Shown: in pieces, positions 16,473 to 26,864 of the stretch
Layout: each line of letters begins with the position of its first letter
How positions within the stretch are numbered: the stretch's first letter is position 1
Origin: Pseudomonadota bacterium
Lineage (GTDB): Bacteria; Pseudomonadota; Gammaproteobacteria; Steroidobacterales; Steroidobacteraceae
Reading direction: 5' to 3'
Length of the DNA: 64,000 nt
NCBI GenBank assembly: GCA_016713725.1
Contig: JADJOO010000008.1
Span: forward strand, 124,001-188,000
The notes under the pieces: generated by a model
What the model was told of the DNA's origin: nothing
Seen by the model: only the letters and a program-made list of their open reading frames with translations
The model's database searches: none
Made by a program: the position numbers and the translations under genes

Positions 16473-18474
16473 ATGGCCCCGATCGACTCGCCCCTGACCA
16501 TTTGCCTGGCTCTTCTCGCGTCCTGGGCAGTGGTGGGCGCTGCCGGACTGCTGCGGCCCCACAGCGTCGCACTGGTCGGTCGAGTGTTGTTTCCGCTCGG
16601 CGCGATGATTGGCGTCGGTCTTGCGATCGTGGCTGCCCTCAGCCTCGCCGACCCGGTAGGAGCAGGCAACCCTGCACATCGGTTTGCCGGATTTGCCCAT
16701 GCACGTGCGGCTGGACGATCTTTCGCGCGTGTTTCTCGCACTCTGGGCAGCGCATCTGCCGGTGTGTCGTTGTTCGCGGCTGGCTATTTCCGCAAGGGCG
16801 AGGGAACCGCCCCAGGGGTGCTGGGACTCCAGTACCACCTCTTTCTTGCCAGCATGGGATTCGTGCTGGTCGCCGACGACGCCTACGCATTCATGGTCGC
16901 GTGGGAGACGATGGCCTTGTCGTCCTATTTCCTGGTGACCGCCCAGCACGGCATCCCGGAGATTCGCAGCGCTGGATTCCTGTACCTGCTCATGGCACAC
17001 GTCGGTGCCATCGCCATCCTGCTGAGCTTCGGCATCCTCCAGGTGGCACGTGGTTGTTCTCGTTCGATGCCATGCGTGAGAGCACGCTCTCGACTCCTGG
17101 GCAACCGCCGCCTTCCTGCTCGCGCTGTTCGGCTTCGGCGCCAAGGCCGGGCTCCTGCCACTGCATGTCTGGCTCCCGGAGGCACACCCGGCCGCGCCTT
17201 CGCCCGTGTCGGCGCTCATGAGCGGGGTGATGCTGAAGACCGCAATCTACGGCGTGCTGCGGGTGACGTTCGATCTGATCGGAGACCCGCTGTGGTGGTG
17301 GGGCCTGATCCCGCTCGCGCTGGGATTGGCGACGGCGATCTTTGGCGTGATCTTCGCTGCCGTGCAAACGGACATGAAGCGCCTGCTGGCCTATTCGTCA
17401 GTCGAAAACATCGGCGTGCTGTTCACCGGCATCGGACTGGCCATCGTTTTTCATGGCTTAGGCATGACCGAACTCGCGGCGCTCGCGCTGATCGCGGTCC
17501 TGTATCACTCCGTCAACCACGCGTTCATGAAGAGCCTGCTGTTCCTCGGCACCGGCGCGGTCCTGCACGCCACTGGCGAACGGAATCTCGGCCGGCTTGG
17601 CGGGCTGATTCACCGAATGCCATGGGTTGCCTGGCTGACGCTGGTCGGCGTCCTCGCAATCGCCGGCCTGCCGCCGCTGAACGGGTTCGTGTCCGAATGG
17701 TTGCTGCTGCAGACATTCCTGTTTTCCCACGAAGTGCCGCAGCCGTTCGTGAACATGCTGCTGCCGTTGGGCGCCGCCATCGTGGCGCTCGCGGCTGCAC
17801 TCGCCGGCTACGTCATGGTGAAGTTCTTCGGCATCGTCTTCCTGGGGCAACCTCGCGAATCCTCGCTGGCCGTTGCGCACGACGTGGATGGATTCGAGAA
17901 GGCGGGTCTCGTCTGGCTGGCGATCGGGTGCGTTCTGCTGGGACTCCTGCCCAACCAGGTCATTCACGCGCTTGGCGCGGCCACCGAGCAGTTGGTGGGT
18001 GCCGCTCCAAACCTTGCCGGTCAATCGTGGTGGATGCTGGCCCCGTTGACCGAGCGTGCGGTCTCGTACGCCCCGCTGGTCCTGCTTGCGGTCATTGTGG
18101 GCGTGATCATGGCAACCTTCCTGATCGTGCGCGTCGTGTATCGTCGCGCTGTACGCCGGGCGCCGACCTGGGATTGTGGCTTCGGGCGGCTCGATCCACG
18201 CATGCAGGATACCGCTGAAGGGTTCGGCCAGCCGATCCGCCACATCTTCGTCTCGTTCTTCGAAATGGAGCGTGAGCTGCCCTCGCCGCTCGACCAGTCG
18301 CCGCGCTATCGGGTCAAGGTCAGCGACCGGTTCTGGAAGGGCGTCTACCTGCCGATCGCCGGCCTGTTGCAGCGGGCTGCAAACTCCGTGGCCTGGTTGC
18401 AGCAAGGCCGCATTTCTGTCTACCTGACGTACAGCTTCATCACCCTGGTGCTGCTGCTCGCGGTGATGCTGTGA
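16473..18474 (+). CDS. hyfB: HyfB-like proton-pumping membrane subunit of hydrogenase-related complex, frameshifted
   Basis: Large NuoL/MrpA-type antiporter-like subunit of about 667 residues. Family blocks are clear: VSLFAAGYFRKGEGTAP, FMVAWETMALSSYFLV, LFGFGAKAGLLPLHVWLPEA, MSGVMLKTAIYGVLRV, DMKRLLAYSSVENIGVLFTG and YHSVNHAFMKSLLFLGTGAV. The glutamate of WETMALSS and the lysines of GAKAG and NHAFMKS are the proton-channel residues of this family. The C-terminal half from 17206 is one frame, but the first third changes frame near 16675, 16735 and 17050-17100, each time resuming on correct sequence. It overlaps hyfC by four bases. About 15 membrane helices are expected. It should couple redox chemistry in the peripheral arm to ion translocation. 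Confidence 0.88.
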
Positions 18475-19421
18475 ACGCGGTTGCCTGGCTCACCCAGTTG
18501 CTGGAGGTACTTGCGGCATTGATCCTCGCCCCGCTGTTCCTCGGCTGGGTCAACGCGTGTCGTGCCTGGCTGCAGAACCGGCGCGCACCAAGCGTGCTGC
18601 TGCCGTACCACGGCATTCGCAAGCTGTTCCACAAGGATGCGGTGATCGCGACGGACGCCTCGCCGCTGTTTCGCCTGGCGCCGTACGTCGTGTTCGGCGC
18701 AATGGTTGCAGCGGCGGCGGTCATTCCATCGATGGGCACGGGCCTGCCCTTCCGTTCCGCGGCCGACGCAATCGCGCTGGTGGGCCTCCTTGCAATCGCG
18801 CGTGTCTTCATGTCGCTGGCGGCAATGGACATCGGCACCGCGTTCGGCACGCTCGGTGCGCGACGGGAAATGATGATCGGCTTCCTCGCCGAGCCGGCAT
18901 TGCTGATGGTCATCTTCGTTGCCTCGCTGCTGTCCGCGACCACGGCCCTGCCGTTGATCGCGGAACGGCTCGTGGTCCAGCCGCTCGCCCTGTACCCGAG
19001 CCTCGCGTTCACGGCAGTCGCCTTCACCATGGTGCTGCTCGCGGAGAATGCCCGCATCCCGGTGGACAATCCGGCGACACACCTCGAACTCACCATGATC
19101 CACGAGGCAATGCTGCTCGAATACTCGGCGCGGCATCTTGCGCTGATGGAGTGGGCAGCCGCCCTGAAACTGTTCAATTACGCCTGCATCGGCTTTGCGC
19201 TGTTCGTGCCGTGGGGCGCGTCCATCGGCGCGACCGGGATCGGCGCGCTGGCCCTGTCGCTCCCGGCGCTGCTGGCGAAGCTTGCCGTCGCCGGCCTGTG
19301 GCTCGCGCTGCTGGAAACCGTTTCCGCCAAGCTGCGGGTGTTCCGCGCGCCGGAGTTCATGGCCACCGCGTTCATGTTCGCGGTGCTGGGCCTGCTCGTG
19401 CACCTGTTGCTGGGGGCCTGA
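18471..19421 (+). CDS. hyfC: HyfC-like NuoH-type membrane subunit
   Basis: 316 residues, intact. Homologous to HycD/HyfC and complex I NuoH: WLTQLLEVLAALILAPLFLG, LLPYHGIRKLFHKDAV, ENARIPVDNPATHLELTMIH and EYSARHLALMEWA. The RxxVDNPxTHLELTMxHE block forms the quinone-facing/peripheral-arm contact region in this family. About eight transmembrane helices. This subunit joins the redox arm (HyfG, HyfI) to the antiporter-like arm. Its start overlaps hyfB by four bases and its stop is three bases before hyfE, so the operon is tightly coupled. Confidence 0.92.
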   Translation: MNAVAWLTQLLEVLAALILAPLFLGWVNACRAWLQNRRAPSVLLPYHGIRKLFHKDAVIATDASPLFRLAPYVVFGAMVAAAAVIPSMGTGLPFRSAADAIALVGLLAIARVFMSLAAMDIGTAFGTLGARREMMIGFLAEPALLMVIFVASLLSATTALPLIAERLVVQPLALYPSLAFTAVAFTMVLLAENARIPVDNPATHLELTMIHEAMLLEYSARHLALMEWAAALKLFNYACIGFALFVPWGASIGATGIGALALSLPALLAKLAVAGLWLALLETVSAKLRVFRAPEFMATAFMFAVLGLLVHLLLGA

Positions 19422-19424
19422 GGC

Positions 19425-20091
19425 ATGCAGCACACGCCGTTCGACCTGCAACTGCTCAACGCCTGCGCCGCGATCCTGTTGCTGCTGTCGTTCGCCATGC
19501 TCGCCCAGCGACGTATCGTGGCGCTCGTGAACCTGCTCGCGCTGCAAGGCGCCATGCTGTTCATCGCCACCCTGCTGCTGGCGTGGCGCACGGGACAGAG
19601 TCACCTTTACGTTTCCGCCGCACTGACGCTGGGGCTCAAGGTCATCGCCTTGCCGTGGCTGCTGCACGCGCTCATCCGGCGCCTGCAGGTGCAGTGGGAC
19701 AGCGAGCCACTGCTCAACGTGCCGGGCACGATGCTCATCGGGCTCGTGACCGTCGTGTTTTCCTTTGGCCTGGCGCAACCGATCGCCCAGCTTGCGAGCA
19801 CTGCGACCCGCAATTCCCTGGGGATCGCGGTGGCGGTCATCCTGCTGGCGTTCATTACCATGATCACGCCGCAAGGCCATGTCGCAGGTGGTGGGTTTCC
19901 TGTCCATGGAGAACGGCTTGTTCTTCGGCGCCATGAGCGCCACCTACGGCATGCCGATGATCGTGGAATTCGGCGTGGCCCTCGACGTACTCGTCGCGAT
20001 GCTGGTACTCGGCGTGTTTTTCTTCCAGATTCGCGAGCAGTTCGACAGCCTCGACCTGCATCATCTCGAATCCCTCAAGGAGGACCAGTAG
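19425..20091 (+). CDS. hyfE: HyfE-like NuoK-type membrane subunit, frameshifted
   Basis: About 220 residues after correction. The N-terminal part (LLNACAAILLLLSFAMLAQR, VNLLALQGAMLFIATLLLAW) is typical HyfE, and the C-terminal part from 19879 gives MSQVVGFLSMENGLFFGAMS and ends with LHHLESLKEDQ, a highly conserved HyfE tail. A frame change near 19870-19880 separates the two. The FLSMENG motif with its glutamate corresponds to NuoK-type proton-channel residues. The stop TAG is directly followed by the GTG start of hyfF. Confidence 0.88.
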
Positions 20092-21548
20092 GTGGAGTTC
20101 GCCGTGCTCCTGTTGACGCCGTTGCTCGGGGCAGTGTTGCTCGCGGCGTGGGGCGCACGTCCTCGTGCCGCCGAGATCAACATCGCACTCAGCTTCGGCA
20201 CCTTCCTCGCCGCAGTGGCGGTCACCGCGCGAGTGATCAACGAAGGCAACCTGACGGCAGCGAACGAGCAGTTCTTCCTGGACCCGTTCAACGTGTTCCT
20301 GGTGACGCTGACCGCATTCGTGGGCCTGACGACGGCGATCTTCTCGCGGCCCTACATGCGGATCGAGACCGAGCATGGACGCCTCAGCCAGGGGCGGCTG
20401 CGGCTTTACCACTCGATGTACCAGCTCTTCATGACGATGATGCTGGTGGCGCTGACGACGAACAACATGGGACTGCTGTGGGTGGCGCTCGAGGCGGCGA
20501 CGCTGTCGACCGTGCTGCTGGTGACGCTGTACCGGACGCCCGCCAGCCTGGAGGCGGGCTGGAAGTACTTCATTCTTTGCGGTGTCGGCATCGCACAGGC
20601 GCTTTTCGGGACGATCCTGCTGTATTTCGCCGCGGAAAAAGTGCTTGGCGCCGAGGGCGTCAGCGCGCTGCTGTGGACGCACCTCGCAGCGGTGAAAGGC
20701 GATCTCGAGCCCACGGTGCTCGGGCTGGCGTTCGCATTCCTGCTCGTTGGCTACGGCACGAAGGTCGGGCTCGCACCCTTGCACAACTGGTTGCCGGATG
20801 CGCATGCGGAAGGCCCGACGCCGGTGTCCGCCGTGCTGTCTGGCCTGCTGCTCAACGTGGCCATGTACGCCGTGGTGCGCTGCAAGATCCTGGTCGAAGG
20901 CGCGCTGCAGTCGACCCTGCCATCGAAGATCCTGATGGCCTTCGGGCTGCTCTCCGTCGTGCTGTCGGCGTTGTTCCTGTGGCGGCAGCGCGACATCAAG
21001 CGGCTGTTCGCCTACTCCTCGATCGAGCACATGGGCATCATCGCCTTCGCCTTCGGCATGGGCGGTGCGGTGGCGAACTTTGCCGCGCTGCTGCACATGA
21101 CGGTGCACTCGCTGACGAAGTCGGCCATATTCTTCACGGTGGGCCACGCGGCACAGAAAGCCGGCTCGCAGAAGATCGAAGACATCCGCGGACTGCTGGC
21201 GCTCAATCCAACCATCGGCTGGGGCCTCATGCTCGGCTCACTCGCGATCCTCGGGTTCCCGCCATTCGGCGTGTTCGCCAGCGAATTCCTTATCCTGACG
21301 ACCGCGATGAAACAGGAGCCGTGGGCCACCCCTATCCTGCTCCTGGCCCTGGGTGTGGCTTTCGCCGCAATCTTCAGCCGCGTGCAATCGATGGTGCTCG
21401 GCCAACCGACGGGGAAGCGACTGCCACATCAGCCTGCGCTGTTGCCGGTGTTCGCACCTGGCGCTGGTGTTGCTCCTCGGCCTGTACATTTCCTCCCTAC
21501 CCGGCCGACTGGTATCGCGCCGCCGCCAGCATGATCGTGGGGCAATGA
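20092..21548 (+). CDS. hyfF: HyfF-like NuoN/NuoL-type membrane subunit, frameshifted at 3' end
   Basis: About 485 residues. GTG at 20092 abuts the hyfE stop. Conserved blocks include FNVFLVTLTAFVGLTTAIFS, LWVALEAATLSTVLLV, VGYGTKVGLAPLHNWLPDAH, VSAVLSGLLLNVAMYAVVRC, DIKRLFAYSSIEHMGIIAFA and HMTVHSLTKSAIFFTVGHAA. The ALEAAT glutamate and the GTKVG and LTKSA lysines are the expected ion-path residues. The last 40 residues change frame near 21440-21500; the joined reading gives LALVLLLGLY and then ADWYRAAASMIVGQ before the TGA at 21548. It is the second antiporter-like subunit of the complex. HyfD, a third, is absent. Confidence 0.9.
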
Positions 21549-21549
21549 A

Positions 21550-23082
21550 GTGAGCCTATCGCGCTGGATCACTCCGGCAACGTCGACACGCGGAAGGCGC
21601 CGACTCACACCTTGTGCTCGACCCGGGTGAGTGGCGTGACCTGGCACAGGACATTGCAGCCGCCGGTGGACGATTGCTGGCGCTCTGGGGAACCAACCGG
21701 GTCGGGCGGTGCGACACGCTCCATGCGGTTGCCATCGCGCCGCCACGCGTTCTCTTGATCGAAGTGCAGATCGCGGACGGCACCAGGCAGTACCCCGGCG
21801 TCGAGGACGTGTTCGCAGCGGCCGGCCGCATGCAGCGAGCCGTGTTCGATCTCTGCGGCCTGCGTTCGACCGACCGGGACACCCGGCCGTGGCTGCGCCA
21901 TGCGGCCTGGCCCGAGGGCGCGTTCCCACTGGCAGCCGACCCGATGCCCTCGATGCCCCGGTCGCCGATCGACGACTACGCGTTCGTGCGGGTCGAGGGC
22001 GACGGCGTGCATGAGATTGCGGTCGGGCCGGTGCACGCCGGCATCATCGAACCCGGCCACTTCCGCTTCTCCGTGGTGGGTGAAAAAGTACTGCGGCTCG
22101 AAGAGCGCCTGGGTTACGTGCACAAGGGTATCGAGCGACGCTTCACCGAACTGCCGATCCTGGACGGACACCGCCTTGCGGCACGAGTGTCCGGTGACTC
22201 GGGCGTGGCCTTTGCATGGTCCTATTGCCAGGCACTCGAACGCATGACGGGGACCGCTGTGCCAGCGCGAGCGTCCTGGCTGCGTGCGCTGGCGCTGGAA
22301 CTCGAGCGCATCGCCAACCACCTCGGCGACCTCGGCGCACTCGGCAACGATGCCGGGTTCGCCTTCGGGCTCGCGCAGTTCTCGCGCCTGAAAGAGCACG
22401 TGTTGCGCGCAACGGAGCAAGCGCTCGGACAACGCTACCTGCTCGACCTGGTCGTTCCGGGCGGCACGCGCAACGACCTCGCTCCGGCCGGTGCCCTGGG
22501 GCTGGACGAGTGCCTGATGCAAGTCACCGATGAGGTGGCCGTGTTGCGTGGGATCTACGAAGAGCACACCGGCCTGCGGGATCGATTCGCCGGTGCCGGC
22601 ACCGTGTTGCCCGAACTTGCAGCCGGGCTCGGGCTGGTCGGCCTTGCCGGGCGCGCCAGCGGACAGACGCTCGATCTGCGTGTGGATACGGCGTGCGCGC
22701 CCTACGATCAGCTCGCCGTGCGCCGGTGCACCCAGCAGGACGGCGACGTGCTCGCGCGAGTCACGATCCGTTTCGACGAACTGGTCGAGTCGGTGCGTAT
22801 CGTCCGGCGAGTCTTACGTGCGATGCCGTCCGGCGAATATGTGGTGGCCGTACCCATGCCGGAGCCCGGAACCGTCGGCGTCGGGCTCATCGAGGCATGG
22901 CGCGGGCCCGTCATCGTGGGCCTGGAGGCAGGACCGGACGGGAGCATCCTGCGCTGCCATCCGCAGGACCCGTCCTGGCACAACTGGCCCGCACTCGAGC
23001 ACGCGATCATGGCAACATCGTTCCCGACTTTCCGCTCATCAACAAGTCGTTCAACTTGTCCTACAGCGGTCACGATCTCTGA
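21550..23082 (+). CDS. hyfG: HyfG-like large subunit lacking NiFe ligands (Ehr-type), frameshifted at both ends
   Basis: NuoC-NuoD-like protein of about 505 residues. The NuoC-like head (DTLHAVAIAPPRVLLIEVQ) precedes a hydrogenase-large-subunit fold: VGPVHAGIIEPGHFRFSVVG, LGYVHKGIERRF and LELERIANHLGDLGALGND. At the first NiFe-binding position this protein reads RVSGDSGVAFAW in place of RxCGxCG. At the C-terminus it reads NLSYSGHDL in place of DPCxxC. All four metal-ligating cysteines are therefore replaced, so H2 chemistry is not expected; this defines energy-converting hydrogenase-related (Ehr) complexes. The main frame begins at a GTG at 21614; a GTG at 21550, two bases after hyfF, is the likelier true start with an early frame slip. 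A second slip near 23010 reaches the natural C-terminus. Confidence 0.88.
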
Positions 23083-23091
23083 TCCACGCCC

Positions 23092-23628
23092 ATGCTCAGG
23101 ACACTGCAACAGATATTGAAGACCGGTATCGTCACCGAAGCTCCGCCCGCTCCGGCGGACGAGCTGCGCGTGCGCGAAGCGCTGGAATCGCGCATCCGCG
23201 CAGTGCTCGGGCGTGCACTGTGCATCCGCGAAGTGGATGCAGGCTCCTGCAATGGCTGCGAACTCGAGATCCATGCGCTCGACAACCCGATCTACAGCAT
23301 CGAGTCGCTCGGCATCCGCTTCGTTGCCAGCCCGCGTCATGCAGACCTGCTGCTGGTGACTGGCCCGGTGTCGCGTCACATGGAGGTCGCGCTCCGTCGC
23401 ACGTACGACGCCACACCCGACCCGAAGCTGGTGGTGGCGGTAGGAGACTGCGGCGCTTGCGGCGGAATCTTCGGCAGCAGTTATGCCAGCTGCGGCGCTG
23501 TCGCAAACGTGATTCCGGTGGATGTCGTGGTGCCGGGATGCCCGCCGTCCCCGACGCGCCTCCTGGCCGGCATTCTTGCCGCGATCTCGAAATCGGCCCC
23601 CGAATCGACCGGCCACCGGGGCCAGTGA
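23092..23628 (+). CDS. hyfI: HyfI-like NuoB-type [4Fe-4S] subunit
   Basis: 178 residues, intact. The proximal cluster ligands are all present: DAGSCNGCELEIHAL, VAVGDCGACGGIFG and VPGCPPSPTRLLAG, the C-x2-C...C...C set that binds the N2-like cluster in NuoB and group 4 hydrogenases. The redox arm therefore keeps its iron-sulfur centre although the large subunit has no NiFe site. It is the last gene of the six-gene operon; no HyfH/NuoI ferredoxin-like subunit, HyfA or formate dehydrogenase gene follows. It may interact with an unknown soluble electron donor or a separate dehydrogenase. Confidence 0.93.
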   Translation: MLRTLQQILKTGIVTEAPPAPADELRVREALESRIRAVLGRALCIREVDAGSCNGCELEIHALDNPIYSIESLGIRFVASPRHADLLLVTGPVSRHMEVALRRTYDATPDPKLVVAVGDCGACGGIFGSSYASCGAVANVIPVDVVVPGCPPSPTRLLAGILAAISKSAPESTGHRGQ

Positions 23629-23701
23629 CCGAATGGCTCATCTGGGCATTGCTGAGGACGTGGGTATGGTTCGACAGTCAAGCTGATGCAGGAGGACAAG
23701 C

Positions 23702-24166
23702 GTGCTGAAGATCGATCTCAAGAACGCGCCATCAGGGTCTGGCTCCAGCTACCCGGCACCCTTCGACGAACCCTGTCGCGGCCGCAGTTGGCACCGACTT
23801 GGCGTCGCAGCCGGACTGACGCACCTGGGCGTCAACCTCGTGCGACTTACGCCCGGCGCCTGGTCGAGCCAGCGACATTGGCACACCCACGAGGACGAAT
23901 TCGTCTACGTGCTGTCGGGTGAACTCGTGCTGGTGACGGACGAAGGGGAGGAAGTGCTGGTCGCTGGCGACAGCGCGGGCTTTCCAGCGGGCGTGCGCAA
24001 CGGCCACTGCCTGCAGAATCGGTCGCGAGCGGACGCAACGTTCCTGGTCGCCGGCAACCGCAGCCACGAGGATGGCGGCGAATACTCGGACATCGACATG
24101 GCCTTCAAGCCAGGCCGCTACACGGGTGGCGGCGGCTACTTTCACAAGGACGGGAGTCCGTACTGA
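23702..24166 (+). CDS. Cupin-domain protein
   Basis: 154 residues forming a single beta-barrel cupin. Motif 1 reads RHWHTHEDEFVYVLSGELVL and includes metal-ligand histidines and a glutamate; motif 2 is AGDSAGFPAGVRNGHCLQN with a histidine. The metal site therefore looks complete. GTG start at 23702 has AGGAGG six bases ahead. Family members are dioxygenases, isomerases or sugar-binding proteins, and the sequence alone does not tell which. It starts 73 bases after hyfI on the same strand; no terminator is obvious between, so cotranscription is possible, though a functional link to the Ehr complex is not shown. Confidence 0.85.
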   Translation: MLKIDLKNAPSGSGSSYPAPFDEPCRGRSWHRLGVAAGLTHLGVNLVRLTPGAWSSQRHWHTHEDEFVYVLSGELVLVTDEGEEVLVAGDSAGFPAGVRNGHCLQNRSRADATFLVAGNRSHEDGGEYSDIDMAFKPGRYTGGGGYFHKDGSPY

Positions 24167-24191
24167 CCGGCGCGCTGCGTGCCGACTTCGC

Positions 24192-25168
24192 TCAATCAAG
24201 TGGCGGATGAGCGAAACCGGCATTGAACGGCGTAGCCAGTGGCCGCATCACGATGCCGGGCCGCGCCGCGCAAACGATGGGAATGGCGTTGATGACCGTG
24301 CCGGCGACGGCGATCTGCTCGGCCGAAGTCGGTGACGTCCCCTGCCCGCTTTTCCATGTCGAGCGAGATACGCACACCCGGCTGCCCTTGCACGTGGATT
24401 CGCCACAGCGGTGGGTGCGGGTCGTCGAGGTGTGCCGTCTCCATGTACCAGTGTATGGACATGGTGAGACGCGGCGAGCCCTGCACGATTCCGCGCCACC
24501 GCCAGTTGAAGTGGCTGACCCGCCCCATCGGGATCACCCCGGCGCCGATCTGCAGATCCGTCGACGCCGGAAAAACCCGGTGCTCGGTCTCCACGCGCTC
24601 GAGCGGCATGCCCAATCGCTCAGCCATGGTGGACAGGACTTCCGCATACATCCCATTGAGCGACGACGACGGGCCCCAGGCCGGATCGTTCGGGTCGACG
24701 GCGTTCGGTTCCGCGCCGAACCCGAGAACCTTGAAGACGTAGTCGGGACTGCGAACCGCCCGGCAGTCCACGCTTTCGACACGCCCCGCCTTTCCGGCAT
24801 GCAGCCTCCAGTGCCGCCACTCGTTCGCCACCCCAATGCTGCGGCCGGCTGTAGCCGTTGATGCTGATGACGTTCTTGCCCGCCGCCAGCAGGCGCAGGA
24901 TGTCCGCATCGTGCGAACCGTAAGGCGGTGCCAGCCGCGCGGCATGAATGACGACGTCGGCGTCCAGCGCGAGGATCTCATCGACGTTGCGCGTGGCGAG
25001 GACACCGGTGGGTTCACGTCGTGCGATGGTCCCTGCGTCCATGGCGTCCTTGTCGGCGCCATAGACGTAGACGCCGACAAGTTCCATCGCCGGATGATCG
25101 ATCACCGCGCGCAGGCAGTTCTTACCCATGCCGCCGGTAGCCCACTGCACGACCTTGTACTTCTTCAT
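24192..25168 (-). CDS. NAD(P)-dependent amine dehydrogenase / dihydrodipicolinate-reductase-like protein, frameshifted
   Basis: About 325 residues. The N-terminus KKYKVVQWATGGMGKNCLRA is the Rossmann motif of 2,4-diaminopentanoate-dehydrogenase-like proteins, followed by ELVGVYVYGADKDAMDAG and ADVVIHAARLAPPYGSHD. The C-terminal domain (VLGFGAEPNAVDPNDPAWGP, FNWRWRGIVQGSPRLTMSIH) belongs to the same family. The frame changes near 24800-24840, where roughly 20 residues also seem missing, and again near 24310 to give INAIPIVCAARPGIV and a natural end at PLD. Substrates of related proteins include amino acids and diamines; this one is undetermined. The start overlaps the upstream acetyltransferase gene by four bases. 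Confidence 0.78.
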
Positions 25169-25761
25169 GTTTGCCCCGTGCGACTGCGGCCGTGCGAGCG
25201 CACCGCTCGCTTCGCGTCGAGCGGCGACAGCGACGCAAGGAACACGCGATCAATCTGCCGATCCGACCCGACCATGTAATGAGTGAAACCGATCTCGTCA
25301 AATCCAGCCTTGCGATAAAAGGCCATGGCGCGAGCGTTGCGCTCCCAGACACCGAGCCACGCATACCGGCCGCCGAGCTTGCGCGCCGCATCAAGTGCGA
25401 GTTCCATGAGTCGCGACGTCAAGCCGGTCCCGCGGACCGACCGGTCGGCGTAGAACCGCTGGAGTTCGACCGCGTCCGGCATCGTAACGCAGGGGGGCGG
25501 CGCGTCGTTCAGGCGGACTTGCGCAAAGGCGACGATACGCGCGTCCTGCAGCGCCAGCAGCGTAATCACCGTCGGATCCGCGAGTTCACGCGCCTGCAGG
25601 TCGGTCCGATAGGTCGCGGCTGCGTGGGCCTGCAGGTCGTCCGCGCTCGTAGCGTCGCCAAATGCTTCGGCGAATGTTCGTGCAGCGAACGCCGCAAGCC
25701 CTGCGGCGTCGCCGACCACACCGCGCCGGATCACTACCTCGGGTTCCGCTGGAATCGACAA
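25165..25761 (-). CDS. GNAT-family N-acetyltransferase
   Basis: 198 residues. The acetyl-CoA binding core is recognisable: VELQRFYADRSVRGTGLTSR (the R/Q-x2-G-x-G/A loop, here RGTGLTSR), followed by LMELALDAARKLGGRYAWLG and NARAMAFYRKAGFDEIGFTH. These cover motifs A and B of the GNAT fold. An N-terminal extension (VVIRRGVVGDAAGLAAFAAR) is normal for the YkkB/RimI-like group. The substrate is unknown. Its stop overlaps the start of the amine-dehydrogenase-like gene in ATGA, so the two are probably one transcript. Confidence 0.88.
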   Translation of the reverse strand: MSIPAEPEVVIRRGVVGDAAGLAAFAARTFAEAFGDATSADDLQAHAAATYRTDLQARELADPTVITLLALQDARIVAFAQVRLNDAPPPCVTMPDAVELQRFYADRSVRGTGLTSRLMELALDAARKLGGRYAWLGVWERNARAMAFYRKAGFDEIGFTHYMVGSDRQIDRVFLASLSPLDAKRAVRSHGRSRTGQT

Positions 25762-25787
25762 AGTCCCCTGAGTCCTGTCATACGCTC

Positions 25788-26846
25788 TCAGGTTGACTGC
25801 GCGGACTCGCGCGCCCGCTTCGCGCGCTCGAAGTCGCGGAGCGCTTCTGCGGCGGCCTGCTCGTTACCTGAGGCCTTGTACGCCCAATGGAGCACGTCGA
25901 ACGGGCCCTCGTACAGACCGGGTGGATGCCGGAAGCCGATGCGCTCGAACTGCGCGCCACGGCCCCTGAACAGCCCGTTGGCAATCGCCACGTTCGACCA
26001 GGCCACGGCATCGTCGTAGCGCTGGGCCTTGTAGGCCGCGAATCCCGCGAGCCAGGCGAGTTCGGCCGTGGCGGGACGAATGGCAAGGCCCGCCGCACAG
26101 AACTGCACGGCGTCGGGCCAGCGCAGCAGGCTGCAGCAGCATTCGGCGGCGCCATAGCACGCCCACGCCCCCTCCTCTTCCCAGCCGCGCAGTTCGGCAC
26201 AGGTGCGGAACGCATCGATCGCCGCCGCGAACTCGCCCAGGTGCTTGTGCGAAGCGCCAAGGTAGTAGTACCAACGTGCCTGCTTCGCATGCTGCTTCGT
26301 GTAGCGCTTGAGAATCGCCACGTCGCGTTCGAACTTGCGACGGGTAGCCGCGGGGTCCTTCGGCAGTTCGTGGAACCGGACACCGCGCAGGCTCAGTGTC
26401 CCGGCAGCGGTCCGTCCCATGAGGCATTCATGCGTCGGGCCCTCCCATCGCACTTTCGCCGGCAGGCGCACGATGCGTTCTTTCGAGTAGCTGCCGACGT
26501 CGTCGACCACCATGCAGACCTGCGCCGGCGTGCGAGCCAGGACGCGAGCCAGGTCGAAGTCCCGGTCGAACAGCAGTCGCTCGTCCGTGTCGAGCGTGAC
26601 AGCCCAGGTTGCGCCGGCCTCTGCGGCGGCTTCGAGTGCGAAATTTCTTGCCGCGGCGAAATCGTTCTTCCAGGGAAACTCGCGGAGCAGCAGCTTGTCG
26701 CCCGCCACCCGGCGCGCAACGTCGACAGTGTCGTCGTTCGCACCCGTGTCGATCACGATGCAACGGTCGACCTGCTGCAGCACTGACGCCAGCGCGTCGC
26801 CGATGATGTCGGCATTGCTGGCCGTCAGTGTCGTGGAGACGATCAT
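25788..26846 (-). CDS. Family 2 glycosyltransferase with TPR-like tail
   Basis: 352 residues. The N-terminal GT-A domain shows MIVSTTLTASNADIIGDALA, CIVIDTGANDDTVDVARRVA, FAAARNFALEAA and the DTDERLLFD nucleotide-sugar/metal motif. The family transfers sugars from nucleotide donors. After about residue 180 the sequence becomes helical with TPR-like repeats (ARWYYYLGASHKHLGEFAAA, WACYGAAECCCSLLRWPDAV, AELAWLAGFAAYKAQRYDDA). This GT2-TPR layout is common in bacteria and often linked to O-antigen or glycan decoration, but no glycan cluster surrounds it here. ATG at 26846 gives the proper strand-1 start. The 26-base gap to the acetyltransferase suggests an operon. Confidence 0.85.
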   Translation of the reverse strand: MIVSTTLTASNADIIGDALASVLQQVDRCIVIDTGANDDTVDVARRVAGDKLLLREFPWKNDFAAARNFALEAAAEAGATWAVTLDTDERLLFDRDFDLARVLARTPAQVCMVVDDVGSYSKERIVRLPAKVRWEGPTHECLMGRTAAGTLSLRGVRFHELPKDPAATRRKFERDVAILKRYTKQHAKQARWYYYLGASHKHLGEFAAAIDAFRTCAELRGWEEEGAWACYGAAECCCSLLRWPDAVQFCAAGLAIRPATAELAWLAGFAAYKAQRYDDAVAWSNVAIANGLFRGRGAQFERIGFRHPPGLYEGPFDVLHWAYKASGNEQAAAEALRDFERAKRARESAQST

Positions 26847-26864
26847 TGCGGCGGCTCAGCCCTG

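Noticed and set aside
16473..23628. Functional formate hydrogenlyase or H2-evolving hydrogenase
   Set aside because: All four NiFe-binding cysteines of the large subunit are replaced, and no maturation or formate dehydrogenase genes are nearby.
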